A DNA stretch of 64,000 nucleotides from Azospirillum rugosum (GTDB taxonomy: Bacteria; Pseudomonadota; Alphaproteobacteria; Azospirillales; Azospirillaceae). The notes below the pieces were generated by a model. It had not been told where the DNA came from. It searched no databases and was given only the letters and a program-made list of their open reading frames with translations. This document shows positions 56,472 to 64,000 of this stretch, piece after piece; position 1 is the first letter of the stretch, and each line of letters begins with the position of its first letter. Both the position numbers and the translations under genes were made by a program. The stretch covers positions 310,001-374,000 of the forward strand of contig NZ_JAGINP010000001.1 in assembly GCF_017876155.1 (NCBI RefSeq), written 5' to 3'.

Positions 56472-58970
56472 TCAGTCCTCGCCGTCTTCGACGTGCTCCG
56501 GCTTCACGGGGTGGACGTCCCAGATCTCCGTCGCGTATTCCATGATCGTGCGGTCCGACGAGAACCAGCCCATGTTCGCGGTGTTCAGGATGGCCTTGCG
56601 CGTCCATTCCTCCTGGTCGCGATACAGCTCCATCGCCTGCTCCTGGGCTTCGCAATAGGCCGCGAAGTCCGCCGTGACCAGGAAGTGGTCGCCGCCGTCG
56701 GTCAGGGCTTGCAGGATCGGGTGGTAGCGGTTCGGGTCGTCCGGCGAGAAGACGCCGGTGGAAATCATGTCGAGCGCCCGCTTCAGGCTGGGGTTCGACG
56801 CGATCACCTCGCGCGGGTTGAAGCCGCCGCTGGCGCGCAGGTCGTTCACCTCCTCCGCGGTCAGGCCGAAGATGAAGATGTTGTCCTCGCCCACATGCTC
56901 GCGGATCTCGACGTTGGCGCCGTCCAGCGTGCCGATGGTCAGCGCGCCGTTCAGCGCCAGCTTCATGTTGCCGGTGCCCGACGCCTCCATGCCGGCCGTG
57001 GAGATCTGCTCCGACAGGTCGGCCGCCGGCATGATGATCTCCGCCGCCGTGACGTTGTAGTTCGGCAGCAGCACGATCTTTAGGTTGTCGTGCACCGACG
57101 GGTCGTGGTTGACCACCTTGGCCACGTCGTTGATCAGCTTGATGATCAGCTTGGCCATGTGGTAGCTCGGCGCCGCCTTGCCGGCGAAGATCTTGGTGAC
57201 CGGCACCCAGGCGATCGTCGGGTTGTCGCGCATCTCGTTGTACAGCGCGATCGCCTGAAGGATGTTCAGGAGTTGGCGCTTGTACTCGTGCATGCGCTTG
57301 ACCTGCACGTCGAACAGGCTGTCGACCTGCACCTCGATGCCGGTCTGGCGCGCGATGAAGGCGGCCAGCCGCTTCTTGTTCTTGCGCTTGGCGCGGCGGA
57401 ACTCCTCGCGGAAGACCACGTCGTCGGCCTTCTCGGCGAGCGCCTTGATCTGCGGCAGGTCCTTGATCCAGCCCTGGCCGATGCGGCTGGTGATCAGCGC
57501 GGCCAGCGGCGGGTTGGACTGGTGCAGCCAGCGGCGCGGCGTGATGCCGTTGGTCTTGTTGTTGATGCGGTCCGGGAACTCCGCGTGGAAGTCGGCGAAG
57601 ACCGTCTGCTTCATCAGGTCGGTGTGCAGCGCCGAGACGCCGTTGACCTTGTGCGAGCCGAGGAAGGCCAGGTTGCCCATGCGCACGCGGCGGTCGCCGC
57701 GCTCGTCGATCAGCGACAGGCGCGACAGGCGCCCGTTGTCGCCGGCCGCCCGCGCCTTGGACCGGTTCAGGAACTTGGCGTTGATTTCGTAGATGATCTG
57801 CATGTGGCGCGGCAGAACGCGCTCCACCATGCGGACCGGCCAAGCTTCCAGCGCTTCCGGCAGCAGCGTGTGGTTGGTGTAGGAGAAGGTCGCGCGGGTG
57901 ATGTCCCAGGCCTTGTCCCAGACCACGCCGTGCTGGTCGACCAGCAGCCGCATCAGCTCGGCGATGCCGATGGCCGGGTGCGTGTCGTTCAGCTGGATGG
58001 CCGCCTTGTCCGGCAGGTTGTCGAAGGTGGTGTGGTGCTGCAGGTAACGGCGCAGGATGTCCTGGAGCGAGGCGGAGGTGAAGAAATACTCCTGCTTCAG
58101 GCGCAGCTCCTTGCCGCCCTCCGTCGCGTCGTTCGGGTAGAGGACGCGGCTCAGGTTCTCCGACAGGACTTTCTGCTCGACCGCCTTCATGTAGGCGCCG
58201 TCGTTGAAGTGGCCGAAGTTGAAGTCGCGCGTGGCGCGCGCCGACCACAGGCGCAGCGTGTTGATCGTGTTGCCGCCGTAACCGACCACCGGCGTGTCGT
58301 AGGCCATGGCCAGCACGCGCTCGGCATCCACCCAGCGGTAGGCCTTCTCGCCCACCGAATCCCGGAACTCCTCGACGCGGCCGTAGAACTGGACGGGGTA
58401 CAGCACCTCCGGCCGCGGGAACTCCCACGGGTTGCCGAACTGCAGCCACTGCTCCGGATACTCGACCTGCCAGCCATGCTCGAAGCGCTGCTCGAACAGG
58501 CCGAACTCGTAGCGGATGCCGTAGCCGTAGCCCGGAAGCGCTTCCGACGCCATGCTGTCCAGGAAGCAGGCGGCGAGGCGACCGAGGCCGCCGTTGCCCA
58601 GCGCCGCGTCCGGCTCCGCGTCCACGACGTCCTCCAGGCTGATCCCGATCTGGTCGAGCGCCTTCCGGCACTCCTCGGTGATGCCCAGGTTGGCGAGGCT
58701 GTTGCTCAGCAGGCGGCCGATCAGGAACTCCAGCGACAGATAGTAAACGCGCTTGGCGTCCTTCTGGTAATAGGTCCGCGTGGTGTCCATCCAGCGGTCG
58801 ACGAGGCGGTCGCGCACAGCCAGGGCGACGGTGTGGAACCAGTCGCGCCGGGTCGCCGCCCGGGCGTCCTTGCCGACGGAATAAACCAGCCATTCCAGAA
58901 ACGAGCGTTTCAGCCCGTCGACATCCAGACTGCGGCGTTCGATCTCGCGCGACTTATACCGAGCGTCCAT
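56472..58970 (-). CDS. glgP: Glycogen phosphorylase
   Basis: This PLP enzyme releases glucose-1-phosphate from glycogen. The 832-residue protein starts MDARYKSREIERRS. It shows the GNGGLGRLAACFLDS block, the HFNDGAYMKAVEQ region, KTNGITPRRWLHQSNPPL, and the PLP-lysine segment ASGTGNMKLALNGALTIGTL with EIREHVGEDN after it. The length agrees with other bacterial phosphorylases. It stands alone as a single-gene unit here; other glycogen genes are not in the window. Confidence 0.96.
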   Translation of the reverse strand: MDARYKSREIERRSLDVDGLKRSFLEWLVYSVGKDARAATRRDWFHTVALAVRDRLVDRWMDTTRTYYQKDAKRVYYLSLEFLIGRLLSNSLANLGITEECRKALDQIGISLEDVVDAEPDAALGNGGLGRLAACFLDSMASEALPGYGYGIRYEFGLFEQRFEHGWQVEYPEQWLQFGNPWEFPRPEVLYPVQFYGRVEEFRDSVGEKAYRWVDAERVLAMAYDTPVVGYGGNTINTLRLWSARATRDFNFGHFNDGAYMKAVEQKVLSENLSRVLYPNDATEGGKELRLKQEYFFTSASLQDILRRYLQHHTTFDNLPDKAAIQLNDTHPAIGIAELMRLLVDQHGVVWDKAWDITRATFSYTNHTLLPEALEAWPVRMVERVLPRHMQIIYEINAKFLNRSKARAAGDNGRLSRLSLIDERGDRRVRMGNLAFLGSHKVNGVSALHTDLMKQTVFADFHAEFPDRINNKTNGITPRRWLHQSNPPLAALITSRIGQGWIKDLPQIKALAEKADDVVFREEFRRAKRKNKKRLAAFIARQTGIEVQVDSLFDVQVKRMHEYKRQLLNILQAIALYNEMRDNPTIAWVPVTKIFAGKAAPSYHMAKLIIKLINDVAKVVNHDPSVHDNLKIVLLPNYNVTAAEIIMPAADLSEQISTAGMEASGTGNMKLALNGALTIGTLDGANVEIREHVGEDNIFIFGLTAEEVNDLRASGGFNPREVIASNPSLKRALDMISTGVFSPDDPNRYHPILQALTDGGDHFLVTADFAAYCEAQEQAMELYRDQEEWTRKAILNTANMGWFSSDRTIMEYATEIWDVHPVKPEHVEDGED

Positions 58971-59048
58971 GTCTTGACTTTCTTCTGTCCAGGGCCAACT
59001 GGAGCGGGCGGTTGACAGGCCGGCCTTCCATCGGCGGCAGTTTCCGGA

Positions 59049-59076
59049 ATTATGGTTAAGCAACTCCTAAGCCAAA
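59049..59076 (-). promoter_or_regulatory. Candidate promoter for glgP
   Basis: On the minus strand, TTTGGC (59076-59071) and CATAAT (59054-59049) are separated by 16 nt. The downstream box matches five of six consensus bases. It would give a leader of about 75 nt. The upstream box falls in the first copy of a repeat described separately. Confidence 0.4.
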
Positions 59077-59108
59077 CGGCCCATATGCCAAACGGTCAGG
59101 CCGAACGG
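59071..59108. repeat. Three GCC(A/G)AACGG direct repeats between glgP and the GNAT-C39 gene
   Basis: GCCAAACGG occurs at 59071-59079 and 59087-59095, and GCCGAACGG at 59100-59108. The spacing is 16 and 13 nt, not quite helical-phase regular. They lie in the divergent gap between glgP and the GNAT-C39 gene and could be iterated sites for one regulator. Confidence 0.45.
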
Positions 59109-59179
59109 CAGAGGCGTTCTGAACGCTGACCTCCCTCCCGGCAACCTGATCGCTTTCCAGACCGGTGGAAGGGAGTAAG

Positions 59180-60393
59180 ATGGCACGTGCGCCGGCCGCT
59201 TTGAACCTCCAGATGCTCGACGAACTGAATCCGAACCACGCCGTCCCCCATCAGGGCGACACCGACACCATCCTTCTGCGGCAAGCCCAGCCGTCGGACA
59301 TTCCGGCGCTGCTCGCCATCGAGGAGCGGTGCTTCGCCACCGACCGGCTGACCCGACGCAGTTTTCAATATTTGCTGACAAAAGCCAAGGCCACAGCCCT
59401 TGTTGAAGCACATGGCGGTCCAGGGGGCGGTCGGGTGGTGGGTTACGCGCTGGTGTCCTTCCATTCCGGAACCTCCCTGGCGCGGCTGTATTCCTTCGCG
59501 GTGGACCCGGATTTCCGGGGGCAGGGCGTCGCCAAGCGCCTTCTGGCAGCGGCGGAGCAGGCCGCGCGGTCGCGCGACTGCATCTATCTTCGCTTGGAAG
59601 TGCGCCGGGACAACACTCCGGCCATCAACCTCTACAAAAAAAGCGGGTATCGCGAGTTCGGCGTCTACACGGACTACTACGAAGACCACATGGAGGCGCT
59701 GCGCCTGGAAAAGCGCCTGGGCACCGCGGGGCCGAGCGCGCCGCTGGGCGGCCCGATGGTGCCCTATTACCAGCAGACGCTGGACTTCACCTGCGGCCCA
59801 TCGGCGCTGATGATGGCCATGAAGGCGCTGAAGCCGGCCGAGATCGAGCTGGGACGGAAGCTTGAAATCCGCCTGTGGCGCGAATCCACGACGGTGTTCA
59901 TGACCTCCGGCCACGGCGGCTGCGGCCCCTTCGGGCTGGCGCTGGCGGCGGCGCGGCGCGGTCTGAAGGCCGACATCTACGTCAAGGACAGCACCACGCC
60001 CTTCCTCGACAGCGTGCGCAGCGACGACAAGAAGGAGGTCATGCGCATCGTGCACGAGGACTTCCTGGAGGAGCTGGACGGGTCCGACGTCACCGTGCAC
60101 CACAGCCCCTTGACCGCGGAGGACATGGCCGAGGCGGTCAAGCGCGGCGCCATTCCGATCGTGTTGATCAGTTCGTACCGCATCTACCACGAAAAATTCC
60201 CGCACTGGGTCGTGGTGACCGGGGCGGACGACCGTTTCCTTTATGTTCACGACCCGCTCGTGTATGATCGCCATCACGCGCACATAGACCGGATGAACAT
60301 GCCCATCCCCAAGGCCGACTTCGAGCGCATGGCCCGCTACGGCAAGGCGCAGCTCAAGGCAACCATTCTGCTCAGCGGGCGGTCCGCCGACTG

Positions 60394-60394
<1 letters not shown>
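59180..60394 (+). CDS. GNAT acetyltransferase fused to a C39-like peptidase domain
   Basis: This 404-residue protein has two domains. Residues about 30-170 are a GNAT N-acetyltransferase, with the acetyl-CoA motif DPDFRGQGVAKRLLAAAE and the LEVRRDNTPAINLYKKSGY strand-helix. Residues about 190-400 are a C39-family peptidase-like domain with Cys205 (DFTCGPSALMMAMKAL), His342 (FPHWVVV) and Asp358 (YVHDPL), a complete papain-like set. No signal peptide is seen. The ATG at 59180 has a GGAAGGGAG site just upstream. Its stop overlaps the start of the RimK-like ligase by one base. This domain fusion beside a RimK ligase is seen in many proteobacteria, and its job is unproven. Confidence 0.9.
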
Positions 60395-61866
<1,472 letters not shown>

Positions 61867-61944
61867 GGGCCCCAGCGCTTGTGATCGAGGTACTTACAAC
61901 CGCAACTGCTATGTGGGCGTAACCTGATCCCGCAAATTCTTATT

Positions 61945-61961
61945 CCGAAAGAAACTTTCGG
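61945..61961 (+). terminator. Short hairpin after the RimK-like gene
   Basis: CCGAAAG and CTTTCGG are perfect 7-bp arms with an AAA loop, 79 nt beyond the stop. No T-run follows, so its role in termination is tentative. It could also be the upstream part of the sigma-factor control region. Confidence 0.35.
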
Positions 61962-61974
61962 CTGTTGCAGCCGG

Positions 61975-61999
61975 GGAACAACCCCTTCCCCCCCGCGTT
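61975..61999 (+). promoter_or_regulatory. EcfG-type promoter upstream of the ECF sigma factor gene
   Basis: GGAAC (61975-61979), 16 nt, CGTT (61996-61999) matches the alphaproteobacterial general-stress (EcfG) promoter consensus exactly. It faces the sigma-factor gene that starts 300 nt downstream. This suggests that the general stress response, possibly this sigma factor itself, controls the gene. Confidence 0.7.
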
Positions 62000-62299
62000 A
62001 AGACCTCAACGTCACCACGAACGGGAGCACCTCCGAAGCGCTGCGGCGTTTTCGGGTTGCCCAGTTGGAAAGCGGGAGACCGTTGATGACGACAGCCTGC
62101 TCCGCGTGCATCGCCAGCCCGACATCACGGGCCAGGTAGGCGGCACCGCACCCTAAAGAAAACCGCCAAGGGCATTGCTGGACCGGCGCGACACCGCGCG
62201 CGCCGGACGGGGTTCGTCATCCTCGAAGAAGGTCTCCGCAAAGGGGCGCCGGAGAACGGCCGCCCACCGGTCAAAGAGAAGGTTGGAGGAAGAGAGATC

Positions 62300-62773
62300 A
62301 TGGCGTACTGTTTCGAATCCGAACTGATCCGCTGCATGCCGAACCTGCAACGCTACGCCTGCAAGCTGACCCGCGATGTCAGCGCCGCCGAAGACCTTAC
62401 CCAGGATTGCCTTGCGCGCGCCTTGTCGCGGCAGCATCGTTTCGAGCCTGGAACCAATATGCAGGCATGGCTCACCACCATGCTGAAGAACCTTCACTTC
62501 AACAATCTCCAGCGCGAGAAGCACGTCACCAAGGTCGAGCTTTGGGACGGCGCCATGTCGGTCGAGGCCTCCCAGATCGCCCGGCTCGTCTTCCGCGACG
62601 TCGACCGTGCCTTCGGCGCCTTGACCCCCAGCCAGCGGAAGGTCGTGAAGCTGGTGGCGATCGAGGGCCGTCCCTACCAGGAAGCGGCAGAGAAGCTGAA
62701 CGTGTCCATCGGCACCATCCGCTCCCGCCTCTGCCGCGCCCGCGAGCGCCTGAACACGCTGATGGCGGCTTAA
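62300..62773 (+). CDS. ECF RNA polymerase sigma factor, EcfG-like
   Basis: This 157-residue extracytoplasmic-function sigma factor has region 2 in residues about 8-80 (RCMPNLQRYACKLTRDVSAAEDLTQDCL, with the NMQAWLTTMLKNL helix) and region 4 in about 95-155 (ALTPSQRKVVKLVAIEGRPYQEAAEKL, recognition helix SIGTIRSRLCRARERL). The length and motifs fit EcfG-type sigmas of the general stress response. The usual partners phyR and nepR are not in the window. A GAGG-rich ribosome site precedes the ATG. Its promoter is itself of EcfG type, suggesting autoregulation. Confidence 0.85.
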   Translation: MAYCFESELIRCMPNLQRYACKLTRDVSAAEDLTQDCLARALSRQHRFEPGTNMQAWLTTMLKNLHFNNLQREKHVTKVELWDGAMSVEASQIARLVFRDVDRAFGALTPSQRKVVKLVAIEGRPYQEAAEKLNVSIGTIRSRLCRARERLNTLMAA

Positions 62774-62782
62774 AGGGGCATT

Positions 62783-62820
62783 CGCCCTCTCCCGCGCCGC
62801 CATGGACGCGGGAGAGGGCG
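62783..62820. terminator. Bidirectional hairpin between the sigma factor and the SDR gene
   Basis: Two perfect 14-bp arms (62783-62796 and 62807-62820) enclose a 10-nt loop between the convergent genes. No T-run follows on either side. The arm CCCTCTCCCGCG is related to the REP-like repeat at 14054-14181. Confidence 0.6.
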
Positions 62821-62825
62821 ACGCG

Positions 62826-63701
62826 TTATCCGTTCACCACGCTCCCGCCGTTCGGGTGCAGAACCTGACCGGACATGTAGGACGAGTCCGCCGACGCCAG
62901 GAAGACGAAGCTGGGCGCCACCTCGTCGGGCTGGCCGGCGCGCTTCAGCGGCACGTCGCTGCCGAACTTCTCCACCTTGTCCTCGGGAAAGGTGGAGGGG
63001 ATCAGCGGGGTCCAGATCGGGCCGGGCGCCACGCCGTTGACGCGGATGCCGCGCTCCGCCAGCGACAGGGCCAGGGACCGCGTGAAGGACACGATGGCCC
63101 CCTTGGTGGAGGAGTAGTCCAACAGCATCGGGCTGCCCTTGTAGGCGGTGACCGACGTCGTGTTGATGATCGCCCCGCCCTCCTTCATGTGGGGCAACGC
63201 CGCCTTCGCCATGAAGAAATAGGCGAAGATGTTGGTGCGGAAGGTGCGCTCCAACTGCTCCGCGGTGATGTCCTCCAGCGACTTCTGCGGATGCTGCTCG
63301 CCCGCGTTGTTGACGAGGATGTCGATCCGGCCATGCTCCTCCACCATCCGCGCCACCGCGCGGCGGCAGGTCTCCTCGTCGCCGACATCGCCGCGCACGA
63401 CGGTGCAGGGCTGGCCTTCGTGGGTGACGAGCCGGCGGGTTTCCTCCGCGTCCTCGTCCTCGCTCAGATAGACGATGCCGACCTTGGCCCCTTCCCTCGC
63501 GAAATGCAGGGCGACGGCGCGTCCGATGCCGCTGTCCCCGCCGGTGATCAGCGCGACCTTGTCGCGCAGCTTGCCGCTGCCCCGATACTCGGTCCGCGCC
63601 GACGAGGGCTGGGGCGTCATGGCGTCCTGGTGGCCGGGCTGGGTGTTCTGGTGCTGCGGCGGCTGGCGGCCCTCCTGTTGAGCCCCCTCCTGCTGAGCCA
63701 T
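62826..63701 (-). CDS. Short-chain dehydrogenase, stress-type (YghA/YhdG-like)
   Basis: This is a 291-residue NAD(P)-dependent oxidoreductase. The nucleotide motif GGDSGIGRAVALHFAREG, the NNAGEQHPQKS block, the catalytic serine in NTTSVTAYKGS and the YSSTKGA Tyr/Lys pair are intact. The first 40 residues are a Gln/Pro-rich extension typical of the general-stress SDR group found in soil bacteria. An EcfG-type promoter precedes it (63779-63803). The ribosome site GGAAGGAGAA is strong. The substrate is unknown; homologues are induced by desiccation and salt. Confidence 0.92.
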   Translation of the reverse strand: MAQQEGAQQEGRQPPQHQNTQPGHQDAMTPQPSSARTEYRGSGKLRDKVALITGGDSGIGRAVALHFAREGAKVGIVYLSEDEDAEETRRLVTHEGQPCTVVRGDVGDEETCRRAVARMVEEHGRIDILVNNAGEQHPQKSLEDITAEQLERTFRTNIFAYFFMAKAALPHMKEGGAIINTTSVTAYKGSPMLLDYSSTKGAIVSFTRSLALSLAERGIRVNGVAPGPIWTPLIPSTFPEDKVEKFGSDVPLKRAGQPDEVAPSFVFLASADSSYMSGQVLHPNGGSVVNG

Positions 63702-63778
63702 GTGGTTCTCCTTCCGGCGGATTCATCCGCTTTGGTGTTTTCCGGGCTGGGTAGCCCGCACACGCCGTGTCGGCGGAC

Positions 63779-63803
63779 AACAGTCGGAAATTCCTTGCGT
63801 TCC
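63779..63803 (-). promoter_or_regulatory. EcfG-type promoter for the SDR gene
   Basis: On the minus strand, GGAAC (63803-63799) is followed after 16 nt by TGTT (63782-63779), one base off the CGTT consensus. The predicted leader is about 70 nt. This places the dehydrogenase in the general stress regulon, in keeping with its family. Confidence 0.6.
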
Positions 63804-63818
63804 TGACAATTCACCGCT

Positions 63819-63843
63819 GGAACAACCGCTGGGAGCCGCTGTT
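63819..63843 (+). promoter_or_regulatory. Second, divergent EcfG-type promoter near the right edge
   Basis: On the plus strand, GGAAC (63819-63823) is followed after 16 nt by TGTT (63840-63843). It points away from the SDR gene, towards a gene that must lie beyond the window. Its upstream box starts 16 nt from that of the SDR promoter, making a back-to-back pair. Confidence 0.45.
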
Positions 63844-64000
63844 ACTTCGGTCGTGCGAGACGTAGACGGCTTCGACGGAGCAGCCCAAACCCGGACCGGA
63901 CGTTCGGTTCCGCCATTTTCGCCACTTGGCGGTCACCGATGCGTTCCCCATAAGAAGAGGTAGACGGCGACTCCCGATGCTCAGAATGCCGTACTATATT

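Larger units (their letters stand above)
61867..62299. other. 433-nt leader and promoter region of the ECF sigma factor
   Basis: No credible gene is seen; a 63-codon plus-strand frame (61965-62156) does not resemble NepR or any known protein. The region contains a CCGAAAG/CTTTCGG hairpin at 61945-61961 that may end the RimK transcript, and the EcfG-type promoter at 61975-61999. A second hairpin, CCGGCGCG and CGCGCCGG at about 62188-62211, lies in the sigma-factor leader. The transcript leader would be about 290 nt, unusually long. Confidence 0.5.

Noticed and set aside
61965..62156. Possible NepR anti-sigma gene upstream of the ECF sigma factor
   Set aside because: None of the frames shows the NepR helices or the conserved PxRF motif, and the frame begins inside the promoter.
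63700..63963. 87-codon plus-strand frame near the right edge
   Set aside because: It starts antisense to the SDR ribosome site, runs across two promoter candidates and has no recognisable content.
63977..64000. Possible start of a gene at the right edge
   Set aside because: Two in-frame ATGs (63977, 63986) open a frame, but only five to eight codons are visible, too few to support a call.

Overview
This is one continuous stretch of GC-rich chromosomal DNA from an alphaproteobacterium, most likely an Azospirillum (Rhodospirillales). The strongest taxonomic clue is the run dusB(nifR3)-ntrB-ntrC followed by ntrY-ntrX. It is supported by a pyruvate dehydrogenase E1-beta subunit with a fused lipoyl domain, a fused ispDF, EcfG-type promoters (GGAAC-N16-CGTT) and a histidine kinase with a plant-type ethylene-binding membrane domain. 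No species name can be fixed from the sequence alone. I saw no rRNA, tRNA, insertion sequence, phage gene or CRISPR array. Nearly all of the window is coding, and most of the very long antisense reading frames are GC artefacts.

Layout. 1-3.7 kb: hflX (cut by the left edge) overlapping hfq, a HAD phosphatase coupled to a D-amino-acid-type aminotransferase, and a PIN-toxin/Phd-antitoxin pair with a palindromic operator candidate. 3.7-11.2 kb: the nitrogen-regulation block, reading right to left as dusB-ntrB-ntrC, a hairpin, a new promoter, then ntrY-ntrX. 11.4-14.7 kb: a cytochrome-c-assembly-like membrane protein, ispDF, a CinA C-terminal amidase, a REP-like repeat and a COQ10/RatA START protein. 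14.7-22.2 kb: lipoate and pyruvate dehydrogenase genes (lipA, lpdA, a chorismate-mutase-like gene, pdhC, pdhB, pdhA) and ftsB. 22.5-29.4 kb: two small lipoproteins, a thioesterase, parE, two hydrolases, a DEAD-box helicase and a stand-alone RAM-domain protein. 29.5-37.6 kb: envelope genes, namely lptD, an unknown membrane coiled-coil protein, a ydbH-ynbE-ydbL operon joined to a SPINDLY-type glycosyltransferase, and a periplasmic-type cyclophilin. 37.6-43.4 kb: a Ser/Thr kinase with its catalytic domain at the C-terminus, an aldose-1-epimerase and two little-known proteins. 43.7-50.7 kb: a three-gene transglutaminase / ATP-grasp-alpha-E / transglutaminase locus. 50.8-59 kb: an ethylene-receptor-like kinase with its receiver protein, prfC, yjdM, asd behind what looks like a threonine attenuator, and glgP. 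59.2-64 kb: a GNAT-C39 peptidase fusion coupled to a RimK-like ligase, an ECF sigma factor behind a canonical EcfG-type promoter, and a stress-type SDR that also has an EcfG-type promoter.

How it fits together. The window is mainly core metabolism and regulation: nitrogen sensing, acetyl-CoA formation, isoprenoids, aspartate-family amino acids, glycogen use and outer-membrane assembly. Four items deserve attention first. They are the ethylene-receptor-like histidine kinase (51135-52718), with every tested ETR1 ethylene/copper-site residue kept at identical spacing; the threonine-rich leader peptide and alternative RNA hairpins ahead of asd (56261-56396); the two separate predicted peptide-modification loci built on ATP-grasp enzymes (43.7-50.7 kb and 59.2-61.9 kb); and the EcfG-type promoters around the sigma factor and SDR at the right edge.
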